Of a stretch of DNA of 64,000 nucleotides, positions 1 to 12,655 are shown piece by piece. Under the pieces are notes generated by a model. The model was not told the origin of the DNA. It did not search any database and saw only the letters and a program-made list of their open reading frames with translations. Origin of the DNA: Allolobophora icterica (taxonomy: Eukaryota > Annelida > Clitellata > Crassiclitellata > Lumbricidae); the NCBI GenBank assembly GCA_963556255.1, contig OY744606.1, forward strand, positions 74,322,996 to 74,386,995. Direction: 5' to 3'. Within the stretch, counting starts at the first letter, position 1, and the number at the start of each line of letters is the position of its first letter. A program made the translations under genes and the position numbers.

Positions 1-607
1 CGTATGTAGTTTTGTGATGTACTTTTAAGGTGTATTTCGAGAGACAAAAAAATTCATAAAGCAATTTTGTACTTTTGGAGCTCCACAAACTTAAACAGAA
101 CTGTAATTCATTAATGAAAGTATGATAGTAACTTTCAGATGTCAACTTAGGTGCTGTACTTTTCACAACTTTGGCAGTTTCTGCTTGGAAAATTAACCGT
201 ACATTTGTGTTGCTTACATTTTGTTTCTTGATTACATATTGGTTTTGGTGCATCATTGGCTGAAGCCTTGTGCATTAGATGCTGGTGCAATAGAAGTTAT
301 AATCAGAATTACAATATTATTATCATAAACATGATGTAATTGCTGAAATAATATAATAATAATAATAATAATATAATCCCTATTAGAGGGATTATATCCC
401 TTCTGGGCCTACCGTTGTTACCAAACTGTTATCTTAAAAGTGTTATTGTATTTGCCTTGATTGTACATATATGGTATCAATAAAAAATGATTTGATTTGA
501 TTTGATTTGATTTGATTGAAAGATTTAGGATGTGCAGATCTTCTTGAGTTGCCAAAATTGTAATTCTGTAACGTAACTCTGTATGCTGTGTTGTTTCTGT
601 TGGCTAG
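1..607. other. Intron of the DCC/neogenin gene
   Basis: No exon-like open frame with splice sites is visible before the acceptor at 606-607. The stretch holds an AAT-type microsatellite near 352-373 and the 3' tail of a retroelement ending at about 521. Confidence 0.5.
376..521 (+). repeat. LINE-like 3' tail with TTTGA pentamer repeat
   Basis: A short unique segment ends in AATAAAAAATG followed by about five copies of TTTGA. CR1/L2-type LINEs end in short tandem repeats like this, and similar tails occur at 5231-5281 (TTGA) and 8516-8541 (ATT). Only the tail is recognisable, so family assignment is tentative. Confidence 0.45.
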
Positions 608-3600
608 CACTGGGTCCGTTGTTACCAAACGGACATATGCCGGTTTCTGATGCATCGTACAGCATTTCCGGCATCCGGCCGCTGTTTCCACGCCCTCAGT
701 TCACCAACACGCCTCGAGTCAATGCAGGGGACATTCACCACCAATTGACAGGTCAGCTTTGAGGCACATCGGTCTGTTTAGTAGTGCCTTGGGTCTGTGA
801 TCTTAACGATTGCTGGTTCGTGCCAGCTGAGCAGACTCCTTGTAATGACCCTGGATGTGTTGAGGTTGACCTTGCATGCATATTAAGTGCAATCAATTAT
901 AAAAAATGAAATAAGAAATTCTGAACTGCACTGAATTGAATTGAAAAGATGTACTGATACAAAGAAAGTCTTTACAAATTATGTTAGTTAATACATTATG
1001 AAGCAATGGATGTTTGTGCTTAAAAGGTCAACCCTAAACTAACACAAAGTTCAGATAATGCTTAATTATCTTGTGACTATCGCAGATTTTTATCAGCAAC
1101 ATTGCTAATGTAATTGATACCTCTATTTATTAGTCATGCTAAGATGCTGAAATCATTTCTGATAATATTTTTCAAGTAATAGAGGTTTATGTGTGGTGAA
1201 ATTGATAAGCATGTTAAATATTTTGTTACTTGCTGTGTATATTGAGTCAATGCTTTTAGATTAACATTTCTACCAATATCTTCTGATTTGTTTAGCTCGT
1301 GTTCTGCAGGGGCTAATAATACAAGATGGCATTTCTTAAGTGTCTTGCACACTTGTATTGACCAACAATGCATTGCAAAACTGTCTGCATCCAACATATG
1401 AATAATGTGTGATGTGTCTGGCATAGACTGGCTTCCTGCACAATGTGTTTGCTGTGACATGTTCTAGATTATCCCATGTCTACCTTGGAGCGACACAGAG
1501 CTAGAAATGACAACTGCCGAAAGTTATTAGGCAGCAATCCTCGACTCACAGGTAAACTTTGTCTTTTATGGATATTACACTGTCTCTGCTTTAACAAGGG
1601 TCAAGTAAAAAGCAAAATATGTTAACATTTTGCACGAGAAAGTACTGTGTCACTTTGTGTATGTATACTAACTGGTTTGAAGGGTAAAAGCTTTTATTAC
1701 TTATTTATGCAGGTCGTCTCTCTCTCGGACTAATCAACTTCAATCCAGTATGCTGCGAAATAGGCAGCCAATGAAGTATGTGACATGTGAAATGCGAGAT
1801 ACGGTCAAATTTTGATATGCGACAAATAAGTCTAGCAGTTGGACATAACACGCATTCTAGCTGCCCAATGTGCCTTAAGTGGAGGCCCACATATCAGAAG
1901 TTGTATTATAATGAAATGTGTTATAACATGACTGTGGTGTAATAGAAACTCCATGATATATGATGCATGCAAGATCATATCACTTACAGGTGATTTTATT
2001 TTCAGCTTTGGAACATCATCCTGCCCCTCCTCCCTATCATTCCATCACTAGCAACGCTTGGGATGCCCCCAAATACTCGACCTTGTCTTCCTCACCCAAT
2101 AACTCCAGTCAACGCTTTAATCTGCCCCAGTGTGAGCTCTTCTCACGAGACGACTTTGCCATTTCCTCTTCAGTTCAGTCAAATCCTGCTTTTCAGCCAG
2201 ATCAGCCAATAGGTAACAAGCGACTGACTGGTTATCGTGTTGTGTTGTTGTGTCGTCTGGAGTGCCTGCACTTGTGAAAGTGCTGTTGCATCGATTTGTG
2301 TGTTTTTGATGAATTTTTGTCATGTTATACTTGAGTCATAAATGGTCAGTGGTGAGCAAGGAGATTTATGAGCAATATTCTAAAAGGCAGGTTGTTTGTT
2401 TCCTCAGTGTAATTAGCAACCTAGCTTGTGCTTCAGCTTTGATCTAAAAGCTGGAATTCCCACTTTTCAAAATAAACATGATATGTATATTTTCTGATAA
2501 CGGACTGCAGTCACGCATTATTTTAATACTGTAGTGAATAAAATGTGGTCATTACAGAATATGTCTTTCAACTGATAAGGCTTCCTTGCTCATTACTTAC
2601 CTTACTGTATTGTGATTTGTGCATTTACCTTTATATCATGTTAGTGTTTTATTTTTATGGTATTTGAACTTGTGAGGTATATTGCAGTAAGGTTTCCAAG
2701 TTCAAATTGTTAATTTACAATTTTCCACTGGTGAGTTACATGGTATATCTATCTAGTTTTTAGTGGCAATTGTACAGGTTTGCAGATATGCAAACTCTGT
2801 ATGAATTAGATTAAAAACTAATGAGATCTAGCATATGTTATTGTGAATGTCATGACCATGGTTGAATCATTTTGTACCATGAATGTTGGAATCTTGCAAA
2901 TGGTATATTTTCTCTCAGTTTCGTGTGATTTGTTTTGCATGATGTGATGTGTGCAGATTATTCTGGGAGTTTCATGTCTTTTTACTGCAAGAATCTGTGT
3001 TGCCCATTAATGATGTATGCTAGCCAGATATTTTTCTGATAATAGCCTGGTGAGCATTTATAGAGGTAGTTTGAGAGATCTATAAAAGATACTAGAAATG
3101 TGTAGATACACTTATTACAACATTACACCATGTTACCAAAATTTTTTACACTTTAGTATGTTTAGTTGATAGGGCATCTTAAGTGGTAAAGTAACTAGTT
3201 GTAGAATGATTTCTAAAGTCTGTTACCAGGCTTTGGAATGAAGAAAAAATTCCTCTGTAGAAACTTGAAATGGGAAACTTGCCACTGACAATAGCAAAGT
3301 GACTGTTTCAAGTAGTCTTATGGACACTTGGAATTTTCTTCCAGAGGAAATGTGGGTAATCCTTGTTAAGTTGACAATAAAACTGTGTGCATATGTGTGC
3401 ATGTATGTATTTATTGTGAATGTGTTTTGTGGCATCTGTTAAGTTGGCATCTGTTTAAGGGATCTGTGACATTTATTGTATTCAGTTATTGTTAGTAGTT
3501 TCTTAGACTAACTCGTGGGTCAGTTGATATCAGTTTGCGTATAACAACATTTTCGTGGGAGTGTAGCTTCATCTATCTTAAGTAGTTGTATCCATTCTGT

Positions 3601-4450
3601 AGATTTCTTTGCTCTGCTGCACACAGTGACCTGGTTGTTCTCCCAGCCAAAGCTCCCATGGTGCACCTTAGAAGCTTCGCTGTGATTGGACCTACTTCCT
3701 GTAATAGGTTGCCTAGCACCCTTCGACACGAGCTCCTTGGTCTTTCTTTACCTCTGTTTTGTAAGCGCTTGAAACCATTTTGTCCAATCCTGGTTTTGTC
3801 GTTGGGTTAGGAGTGCCTCTGATGAGTCCCTCGTGAAGAGGCACTATATAAATCTTTTAACAGTCACTTGGAATTTAAATGTAAGTTTTCTCATAAAATT
3901 ATTATTTCTATTTATTACTATTATTAATATTATTTATTATTAACATCAATTATGTCTCCTCATGTCAACAGTTTCAACTTGTTGTTCACATTTTACATCA
4001 TATGTAATGGTTATGCTTTATGTTTTTCTGTAAAATTTATGTATTTGTTTTATATTGATTTTGTCGTCGAATGAAAGTCTTTACTCATTATGTTTTATTA
4101 ATTCTTTAGTCCGTCCAACTCAGCTGCAGGGACATTCATCAAATATGCAGAATTCATCTTCTTCATCAGCTACAGCATCAGCCATTCCAACTAGCATCTC
4201 TCGAGGTCCATTGTCTGGACTTCCAATAAGCCCCTGTTCGCCAGACATGACAATTCGTTCAAATGATTCCTCAGAAATGCCAGTAAGTCTTTCAGTAAGT
4301 CTTGACAAGTTTTTTACGAACTCTTAATTCGGTTATGTCAATTTTTCTAGCATGTTGAGCTATGCAAGTTGCATTTGAAAGTTGCAGCCTATATGAAAAC
4401 AGTCCTATTTGTAGTTCAGATTTTAATCTGTGTTTGCCTGCCTGTGTGCC

Positions 4451-4501
<51 letters not shown>

Positions 4502-4569
4502 GTCCAACTCAGCTGCAGAGCCATTCATCAAATATGCAGAATTCATCATCTTCATCAGCAAGAACTGTA

Positions 4570-4634
<65 letters not shown>

Positions 4635-6452
4635 GCCGCTTTTGTCTGTGTTGGATTCTTTCTGTCTTTGTCTATCTCTAATTGCACATCTGTGGCCACT
4701 CAGAGCATTGTTCCTTATCCTGCCCTGACGTTGAAGGATTATAGCGCTGAAAGAATCATTTAATTCCTAGTTTCATATCATAGCTGAGCACTCACTGACT
4801 GTGACAGCTCGTCATACCGGTGTCCATTTCATGAAAACAACCACCTGTTGTCATAACACTTTAACTGCTGTCAGACTGATTAGTTGCCATCGTCTTATGT
4901 GGAGGGCACCTTTCACTTTTGCTGGATAGCTCACTTGTCTTAAGCTGTATGTATTTAACATGTCACTTACAATAAGAATCCAACAATTTTAACAGGAATT
5001 GCCATAAAATCAGGTTCTCCAAAGAAGCATTATTCAAATCTGATCTGATGTCTTCTTTACATGGTATATGGGTTTCCCTTATTTAGCGGACTTTCATCCC
5101 TTCTGGGCATCTGTTTGTCTTCCTTAAGTAGCGGTTTTGTCTTCCTTAAGTAGCAGTTTACATGTGTACTGTGTGATCTGGCTTGTATTATCATTATTCA
5201 ACTATTTGCGATTTATTCTGTATCACCATTGTTAACTGCTTCATGGAAACAATAAAAAGAATTGATTGATTGATTGATTGATAGCACAGCTATCATAATG
5301 CACAAGGCAGCCATCAATGGTCGCTTAAAGTGTAACTGGATTTGTAATATTTGTAATAAAATTTGTATTATGTTGGACTAGTACGTTAGGGGAAACTGTA
5401 CGCTGTAGACCATCAGAATTCTGTGTTTTGTTTTCACCTTCTGACCATGGGCGCCCGCAGCATAGGTCAAGGGAGGTCGCGTGACCCCCCCTGGAAATCA
5501 TGATGTGACTGCCAAAAGAATCATGGATACTGAAAACCTTACTCTCTGAGTTTCAAAGCAACAGCAGTAGGCTGTTGACGAGAAACCCCAGAGTTGATGC
5601 ACTATAGAATTAATAGAAATAACACAGTAGGCCTAATGGAACCTACCTAGAGCCGGCCAATGCCAGCCCTGACGTTAGGGTCAGCAAGCTAAGGCGACTG
5701 CCCAGAGAATCATTGGCCAAAATTTATTTCACTGAAATGTACGCTAGGCTGGATTCATTTCTTCTGAATTGCTAAAATTATTTTCTTTGGCGGTATGTAG
5801 TGCAGACCACTGCGAAAGGTTTATGCCTGCATGAGGGACACACAGAGTTACGTGTCTTAATTTGAATGCTGAAAAGATAATTATAGGCCTATACAGTGTA
5901 TTAATCGCATTCGGTGATTGATTTGAATAAATCAATGACATAATTTTATATATTACATATTATTCATATATAACTCTCCCGGCCCTGGGCGGCGATACCC
6001 GGTGGTCGAGGGGGACAAGACCCCCACCTTTAACAGTGGGGCGGGGACACCATCATACATCCGACCCCCAAATTTAGAAGAAACACCGACAAAAGTGATC
6101 AAATATTTTTCCGCCAAAAAATTTTTTTGACCTCTTTTTGAGCATATCAGTTCAAAACTTTTTTCCCCAGATCATTTCAAAAGTGTCCCCCCCCCACCTG
6201 TCAAACAAAATCGCCGCCAGTGCTCCCGGCCGTGACTGACCTCCCCTGCAAAAAATCCTGCGGGCGCCCATGCTTCTGACCTTAATTGTTCTATTACTCT
6301 CCGAGTCTTTTCAATTGTGTTTTTAATTCTCAGACTTCATTCTTCTTTGACAGAAATCCTTTAGTACTGAAGAGTTGACAGCTGAAATGGCGAATATCGA
6401 GGGTCTGATGAAGGACTTGACTGCCATAACCCAGCACGAGTTCCACTGTTAG
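608..6452 (+). CDS. DCC/NEO1: Netrin receptor of DCC/neogenin family, last five coding exons (5' end off window)
   Basis: This is the cytoplasmic tail of a single-pass netrin/RGM receptor used in axon guidance and cell migration. Five exons join in one frame: 608-751, 1468-1551, 2006-2212, 4110-4282 and 6354-6452. Each has AG before it and GT after it, except the last, which ends at TAG (6450-6452). Phases are 1,1,1,1,0, so 707 bp of coding sequence lie in the window. The tail is rich in Pro and Ser (HHPAPPPYHSITSNAW; GPLSGLPISPCSPDM). The last exon encodes STEELTAEMANIEGLMKDL followed by TAITQHEFHC and stop, which is the P3 helix that ends DCC and neogenin and mediates receptor multimerisation and partner binding. 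The family call rests mainly on that helix; upstream exons are less conserved. The ectodomain (Ig and FNIII repeats) lies left of the window. Invertebrates usually have one member, so DCC and neogenin cannot be told apart here. Exon 608-751 may have another acceptor. Confidence 0.86.
3586..3865 (+). mobile_element. LINE 3' end fragment (reverse-transcriptase C-terminus)
   Basis: The + frame reads HSDLVVLPAKAPMVHLRSFA followed by VIGPTSCNRLPSTLR, the pattern at the C-terminus of CR1/L2-type reverse transcriptases (RSFSVxGPxxWNxLPxxLR). It is followed by a short 3' UTR containing GAGGCACTATATAAATC, a motif shared with the other LINE ends in this window. 5'-truncated and not functional. It lies in the intron between netrin-receptor exons 2006-2212 and 4110-4282. 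Confidence 0.65.
4439..4634 (+). repeat. CTGT tetranucleotide microsatellite, two blocks
   Basis: Block one runs about 4439-4501 and block two about 4567-4634, both nearly pure TGTC repeats. They flank a 58-bp copy of the neighbouring exon. All frames through it give Cys-Leu-Ser-Val or the complementary Arg-Gln-Thr-Asp repeats, which are not genes. Confidence 0.92.
4502..4559 (+). pseudogene. Partial duplicate of the preceding netrin-receptor exon inside the microsatellite
   Basis: This segment repeats 4113-4170, the start of exon 4110-4282, with about 55 of 58 bases identical, starting GTCCAACTCAGCTGCAG. It lacks the splice acceptor because CTGT repeats directly precede it, and it has no donor, so it should not be spliced. 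It lies about 220 bp downstream of its source exon. Confidence 0.85.
5085..5281 (+). repeat. LINE-like 3' end with TTGA tail
   Basis: The segment ends AACAATAAAAAGAATTGATT followed by more TTGA units, the organisation of a retroelement 3' end (polyadenylation-like signal plus short tandem tail). It contains a locally duplicated phrase, TCTTCCTTAAGTAGCGGTTT and TCTTCCTTAAGTAGCAGTTT. No coding remnant was recognised. Confidence 0.45.
5447..6273. mobile_element. hAT-like non-autonomous DNA transposon, 827 bp
   Basis: Terminal inverted repeats are ATGGGCGCCCGCAG on the left and CTGCGGGCGCCCAT on the right, flanked by the 8-bp direct repeat TTCTGACC (5439-5446 and 6274-6281). An 8-bp duplication with ends of this type fits the hAT superfamily. 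No transposase ORF is inside. A second hAT-like element is nested at 5984-6222. The whole lies in the last intron of the netrin receptor, ending about 80 bp before its final exon. Confidence 0.8.
5984..6222. mobile_element. hAT MITE (GGCGGCGAT family), copy 1, nested
   Basis: The ends are CCTGGGCGGCGAT and ATCGCCGCCAGTG, with the 8-bp target duplication CTCCCGGC (5976-5983 and 6223-6230). The interior carries GGGGGACAAGACCCCCACCT just inside the left end, which is shared with the copies at 20222-20832 and 41048-41653. This copy is the shortest and is internally deleted. Confidence 0.85.
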
Positions 6453-8515
6453 CACATAAAGAGATATTTTGCAAGTTATATTAATTTATATGAAATTAAG
6501 CAAGCGCCCGCTTTGGTGCTTGCTTAATTTAAGATTCCTGCCACGTGAATCGGGTATCATGTGATGGTACCTTTACATGCTGATGTTAATGTTCGATATC
6601 AAATGATATGTTATCGGTTTCGTGGTAACCAGGATTTCAAGAGATTTTATACAAAAATAAACACTCTGGTCTCAAGGACGTGATAATATATTTGTAGCTA
6701 TTAACGTTCAACAGTTTTTAAGAAGCTATTTACATTTGTAATGATGTTTTCATAGTTAACTGCTGTGTGCAAAGGTCTTGGGGATATGAGTAAAGCTGCT
6801 TTTGGCATTGTAGTTCTAGAACTGTACTTGTTATGTGAGAGCTTAGCCAAAGTTTAGCTACTTCTGATATTACTTGTTGATCTTTGACGATGAATTTATG
6901 ATTAGTACATGTAACTTGGAATGTAACTTGGGTTAATTAGGGCAAATGAGTATGAATGCATGTTCTTAGGACACTCTACCGAAAGGGTTTCTTTGAATGG
7001 CTACAAGTTCAGATATGTACACGTAATCAAATGCATGCATACATGCATGTGTGCAATATCAAATACAGTTGTATTATATTATTTTTGTTCTTGCTTTGAA
7101 TACATGTAGTTATGTGTGTATGCATTATGTAAGTATTGGGTATGTATGTGTGTATATGTCCAAGGTATGTATGTTTGTAGAGACATGTATGTATGTGTAG
7201 CTGTATACATGTATGTACCAGTATGTATGTCTCATTATGTGTGCACAGTATATACATGATACATGTATTGTGTGTGTGTATGTATGTATGTAAGTATGTA
7301 TGTATGTATGCTTGTATGTATGTATGTACCTATGTATGTTTCGAGACATTTGCTATAGCGCCTTTTAAGTATCTCACAAAAGTGCTATTGGCAGATGGCA
7401 TCATGTTCATAGTCACTGGACCATGGTGCAATAGTAGTGTGAATTTTGACGTATGTAGACACTGGACAGCATAAAGTACCTGTATGTTTTAATCTTGAAT
7501 CCTCAAAAGCAGCTCTAAGTAGACTATATAGCTGGATGTTTGTGGACATGCTATAAAAGCAGTTTTTATTTTACTATTTTACCTAGTCAGATAGGTTCAG
7601 TTTTTACTATTTATGAACCTAGAGTTTCTACACAATAGAGCAACTTTTCATTGTCTCTCAAAAATGGCACTGAAATTTTATTCAAGTTGGTTAGGCTTGC
7701 GTGGCATTGATGATTCAATAAATATTTTAACGATCCTTGTTTAGGCAAACTCGCTTTTATATAATCAGTGACTGTTAATGGATAAGATATTTTAAAAATA
7801 TAGATAAAATGTAGAAGACTTGACTGGGTGAATGTCAGGTATTCGAGAGACTGATGAGACTTAATATGTCATATCAATCTTCCATTTTATTGTGTCAAGA
7901 CCAATATAGTTGCATATCTATGTATCTAGACAATAATATAGCACAATTTATTATTTCACAAAAGCGCCATCTGGACTGATCTAGATGATGATGAAGTATG
8001 AACGAAAAGTTAATAAGCAAACAGTGCTCAGGTAACAGGAACAGTCACCTTGCGGGCACCCACAGACATATAGACCCAGCTGACAGATATCAGGATTTTC
8101 TTATTCTCTTGCAATTAGTCCAAGCAACATTACACTCATCTGGTTAGATTTGCTTATGTCTGCCTACATTGGAACTGCTGTTATATTCGAAAAAGCCATA
8201 TACTCCCTGTCACATATTGCTATTATAATTATGCTTGTCTCAAATTTTATTTCGTGATAGAACATAAGGGGTTAACTTCCAATCAAAACACCTTTGCCAA
8301 TATGTTTTATTTATTGGGACAATTTTATTCAACTGTTTTTCTTGCAATTGTGAATTTATTGGTCTCCACATTTAAGGTTGATCATAAGTGACCATTAGCA
8401 GCATGAGGTATGAGGCATTGCTGTTATTTATAGGAGTCTATGTGTCTTGTAAATATTAAATACCTATGCTGCATAGATTTTCAAATATTCTCGACCAGTT
8501 CACTGGTCCCTTGAT
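6453..8515 (+). other. 3' UTR / downstream region of the netrin receptor
   Basis: No coding exon is visible. Polyadenylation-like AATAAA hexamers occur at about 6655 and 7719, so the transcript may end early or extend for kilobases; the sequence alone cannot decide. A TGTA-rich microsatellite occupies about 7120-7345. Confidence 0.4.
7120..7345. repeat. TGTA/TATG-rich microsatellite
   Basis: Degenerate GTAT/TGTA repeats, purest at about 7267-7330. Open frames here translate to Cys-Met-Tyr-Val or His-Thr-Tyr-Ile repeats and are not genes. Confidence 0.85.
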
Positions 8516-9400
8516 TATTATTATTATTATTATTATTAATGAGCTTTTATATAGCGCCCCTTCAAGGTTATCTACTCAGGAGCGCTCCTAGTCCAACCAC
8601 GGCTAAAGAGAGTAGTTTTTAAGTTTGCAAGAAACAAGGTAGAGTGAGTCATAGGGACCAGGCGAAGTGCAACAGGAAGGCCATTCCAGGTTGCAGGTCC
8701 AGCGACCGAAAAAGAACGTCGCTGCATAATGGCTGTCCGCGTGCGGGGGACCAATAGCTCGGCCTGGTCAGCCGAGCGAAGAGCAGATCTCCGCAAGACC
8801 CCCGAGGTAGAGCGACACAACTCCCGCAGGTATGGGGGAGCAAGTCCCTCTAGACAACGCCTAACCAGTGCAGAGACCCTATAGGCGATCCGCAGCGGGA
8901 AAGGGAGCCAGTGCAGAACATCCCGCATATAAAGAGAAACCTGGCCAAATCTGGGGATGCGACCAATAAGACGTGCGGCTGCACGCAAAACCCGGTCCAA
9001 ACACCCAAGGCGGGCAGCTGGGAGGCCAGCATAAAGGGCGCTACAGTAGTCCAGACGGGAAACCACAAACGCATGGACAAGGGTAGAAGCAGCTGCCTGC
9101 GTCAGAGTGCGGGAGACTACCCTTAACTGACGAAGTTGATAATAAGAGTCCCGACAAAGCAAATTAATATGTCGCATGAATGTGAGCTCTTGATCCAGAA
9201 TTACACCAAGATCACGTACTGAGGAGGCAAAGGAAACCCAGGGAAATTCAAGTGCCAGACCCTCAATGTTAATTTTTGCAAGCTGTTGGCGCGTACCAAA
9301 CCAGATATATTGGGTCTTTGCCGGGTTTAACCGTAGACGGTTTGAGGACATCCAGGCCTCCAAATTCCCCACGACTCGGGCGATCTCTCGATATCAGTGA
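8516..9400 (-). mobile_element. 5'-truncated CR1-like LINE, RT C-terminal half still open
   Basis: A 266-codon frame (9372 down to 8572) encodes the C-terminal part of a non-LTR reverse transcriptase: a thumb-like start WMSSNRLRLNPAKTQYIWFG, then DLGVILDQELTF, SRLDYCSALYAGLP, AAARLIGRIPRFGQ, and the end RSFSVAGPATWNGLPVALRL. Finger and palm motifs and the endonuclease are missing. A stop and loss of similarity just upstream of 9372 mark the truncation. The 3' end (left) has GGGGCGCTATATAAAAGC and then a run of AAT repeats. The surviving frame is intact, so this copy is younger than the other LINE scraps. It lies between the two convergent host genes. Confidence 0.85.
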
Positions 9401-12400
9401 CACGTCGTTTGACAGGGTTCCAATAATGTGTAGCATCATAGGCATGTATTTTTTCGAATGTATACGTAATAAAGTTGTTTATGTTCCTCAGATAATTCAA
9501 TCCTGTTTCTGGCATCGTTCTGTTAGAAAAATTTTTGTATTTTGCATCTTTTTTATGAATACCTGTAGTCCTTGTGGAACCTTTTAGTCTTCAGTCATTT
9601 TGAATCCATTTAACAATTTAACGATGAGATGTATTGTTTTCCCAGTCACTTTTAGTGCATGCTCGTCGTTAAAGTGTTAAAACAGTATTTGTGGGTAGGT
9701 TTATTTTTGCGCTCATGAATAAGCTCGTGCTCTGTGCTCGGCTTATAAGTAGCACTTTAGAAATTCTGAGATTATGATTACGATTATTTGTATGTCAGAA
9801 GGAACATTTGCAGCTATCTGTTAAGAAATTTTTGTATAGCCTCTAAAGGTAAAATCAATTAAGTTACGTGATGTAAATTAAACAAACCAGTTTTCAACCT
9901 ATGCCTTGATAATTTTATGTAGCTGCCTTATGGTTCAAACTTGACCTAACCAAAGAGTCTGAAGATGCTTTTTGCAAATCATTTAAGTTTATAAATACTT
10001 GTCAAGCCAAACCAAAAACTTGCTTTCGATGTATAAATAATGATGGTAAAAAATGGAAAGTTATAGATAGTCAGTCAAAGTTTATCATGTGTAATTTTAC
10101 GTTGTGACACACGGTGGAGAAAATGGACCACTTGTCACAAACTGACCTGTATATCCCATGAGCTGATACCTTTCTGAAGTCATGCTCAAAATGTCACAAC
10201 TTTCGGTCAATTTATTTGTTGTTTTACATAGATCAGTTGGGAAATCACACTTGAAATTTGAAACTCATGTCTTTAGCAACAGAATTTTGTCTTAACATAG
10301 CATGCTGAAGAATGGTTTACAGAAAATGAGTCCAAAAGGCTGATTCATTCATTGAATGCAAAAATAAACACAGTCGTGGTGTGAATAAAAGTGGCATTTT
10401 CTCACCTTCCTAATAAGCAACAAGTGGTTTCTTTTCTCTTCTGGGGTCACATATTGGCATCTTTTTGCTGGACAAGAAAACAGGACTAGCGCCACTGAAG
10501 CTCAGACCATGGAGATAACTGAGGTAATAGCAACGTGATGTAAAATGCTTTTGCTTTTATTTTCCGAATTTGTTCGTGTTCAAAGTATTTACTTTACATA
10601 AACCTAAGATCATAATTTATGCTGAATGGTGTTTGTTCAGCCATTTTGTAACCGAGTATTGGATTAATATTTCATTTCTTGCTCGTATTAAAGAAATTTG
10701 TTTTGGTTTTTATCTTTTTGTACTCTAATGTGTAATATATACTGTTCTACTTCAACTTTTAAAATAAAAGCTTGCTATTAAACAGATGTTTTCTGAATTT
10801 GTTCGTGTTTGAAGTATTTAGTTTACATAAGCCAAAGATCATACCGGTAATTTATGTCAAAATTTCATTTAACTTATTTAAGTAAAACTTCTTTGCAGTA
10901 TAGGATTAGACTACGGCTCCTCTTTCGAGTTGTTTTACTGATAACTGTATAATATCCCACTATACAATAGCACTGACTATGAAATTTGAAGTAGGGTGCA
11001 CACGGAGCACACATCCTATTCATGTATGAAGTTACTGCTCCAAAACCCCAAGAATACCCTGTAAAGCATTTAGTGACCCATGGAATGTACTAAACTGGGT
11101 GGCCCTGTGGAAGACTGGCAACGTGTTTGCTTATCATTGTGGTACAATACATGGTAGTGGATTGGTTAGAGCACTCGCCTTGTATCGTGGATAGTACAGG
11201 TTATAAACTAGAAAATTGAGCACTGCTGCCATGTCAAGGGCATCATACGTTTTTGATAAAAAAAACATTTAAACATTTTCACAACTGTATTTTTATTTAC
11301 AGAAAACGCTTGTTTGGCATTAGTTTACATTATAGGTCAACATTAGGCACAATAGATATATACCTAGCAGACAGTCATACTTTCAAAGTGAACCTTCAGT
11401 ACAATGTACCAGTGTTTTGTTTTTCTTGCTACCGGGTTTGGTTTGGGAGTTTTCCAATTGCATGATCAAAAGGTTAATAATAACCAAGCTGAAAATAAAC
11501 TCCGTTTCAGTAAAAACCATGGTATGTAAAGCTCGTGAATTCAGCAATGTATTGAAGGTTCACTTTAATTATCACAAATCTTTGGCCAGTCGCTCGACTT
11601 AACAGACATTATATGATACGCTACAATAGTATACATCAAACAAATGCATCTTCAAAAATCCAGACAGTTTACAATCTCCAGTCTCACATCAGACAAGATT
11701 TAGATATAGGAATTCTCTAAAAGCTTATGAATTAAATTGCAAAGCCAGTTTCCACTTACGACCAAATTCAATTCTGTGGATTTTGGCTTGGATTTTCACA
11801 GAACTTAAATGGACCCCTTGACTTGGGTAAGTATCACAGATAGAGGACACTTTCAGATTTACTGTCATAATTACTATAAATTCTATTACTTAGCTAGCAG
11901 TGCTGCAAAAAGTTAACATCTGCACATCAGATTTGCACTTCTGTGTGCTTTGCATGCTTTAAAAATGTTTGTAATAATAACTATTTTAATGCCTCTCTTC
12001 AAGAACAAAATCAACATGGAATACTAAGAACAGAGTGTGGTGTTCAGAGGTTAACTTAAAACCGCAACCACCATTGCTCGTTCAATATACACGATCGTAA
12101 CCGGTTGTACAGAATTATGCTTTAACATGTGCATCTTAAAAACCTAAACAAACAGGATCTTCACTTATTTTTAAATTTGTTAATTTCATACATGGTAATA
12201 ATTAGATAATAAATATACAAAATGTGTAATCAAACTCGACCTAACTAGTGAGTTTAGATACAACATTTGGAAAACCAGGATAGTTACAAATGATGGGTCC
12301 ATTAAAATGCTTGAAATATGACTGATTGTGGCATCTTTGTTTAATATTTTATAAATGACTGGACTGTCTAGAGCTTTTAAATAACATAGTAACTTAAAAC

Positions 12401-12655
12401 TTCACATCTTGACGTTACATAATGAGATAGAAAGCAATTCACAGGAAAGGAAAGTAAATTACATTGAAAAGAAAGGAAAAACGCATTCATAAAAATGACA
12501 TGTACAAAACATGCATTGCCACTAATGCACAGCAAAAGCAAAATGTATTTGGTGACATCTTGTGCAGTAGGTTTAGGAAATCTCAAGAATCTGAAAAAAA
12601 TATAAAAAATTATATATTAGTCACACAAACGACCACAGCTAACAAACACTGAATA
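9400..12655. other. Intergenic or 3' UTR sequence, mostly unremarkable
   Basis: AT-rich DNA between the convergent netrin-receptor and FHAD1 genes. AATAAA-like signals on the + strand near 9467 and 10763 could end long netrin-receptor transcripts. The phrase TTCGTGTTCAAAGTATTTAC near 10570 recurs with changes near 10802, suggesting a local duplication of about 230 bp. No gene was recognised. Confidence 0.4.
11148..11210 (+). repeat. Possible tRNA-derived SINE fragment
   Basis: GGATTGGTTAGAGCACTCG resembles a tRNA D-arm/A-box, with CCTTGTATCGTGG and CAGGTTATAAAC where anticodon and T-arm would be. The T-arm no longer matches a B-box, and no cloverleaf can be closed, so this is a decayed SINE head at most. 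Confidence 0.3.

Noticed and set aside
4292..4763. Open frames encoding Cys-Leu-Ser-Val and Arg-Gln-Thr-Asp repeats
   Set aside because: They are translations of the CTGT microsatellite in several frames and on both strands.
11148..11210. A functional tRNA gene
   Set aside because: Only the D-arm-like half is recognisable; the T-arm consensus is lost and no cloverleaf can be formed.
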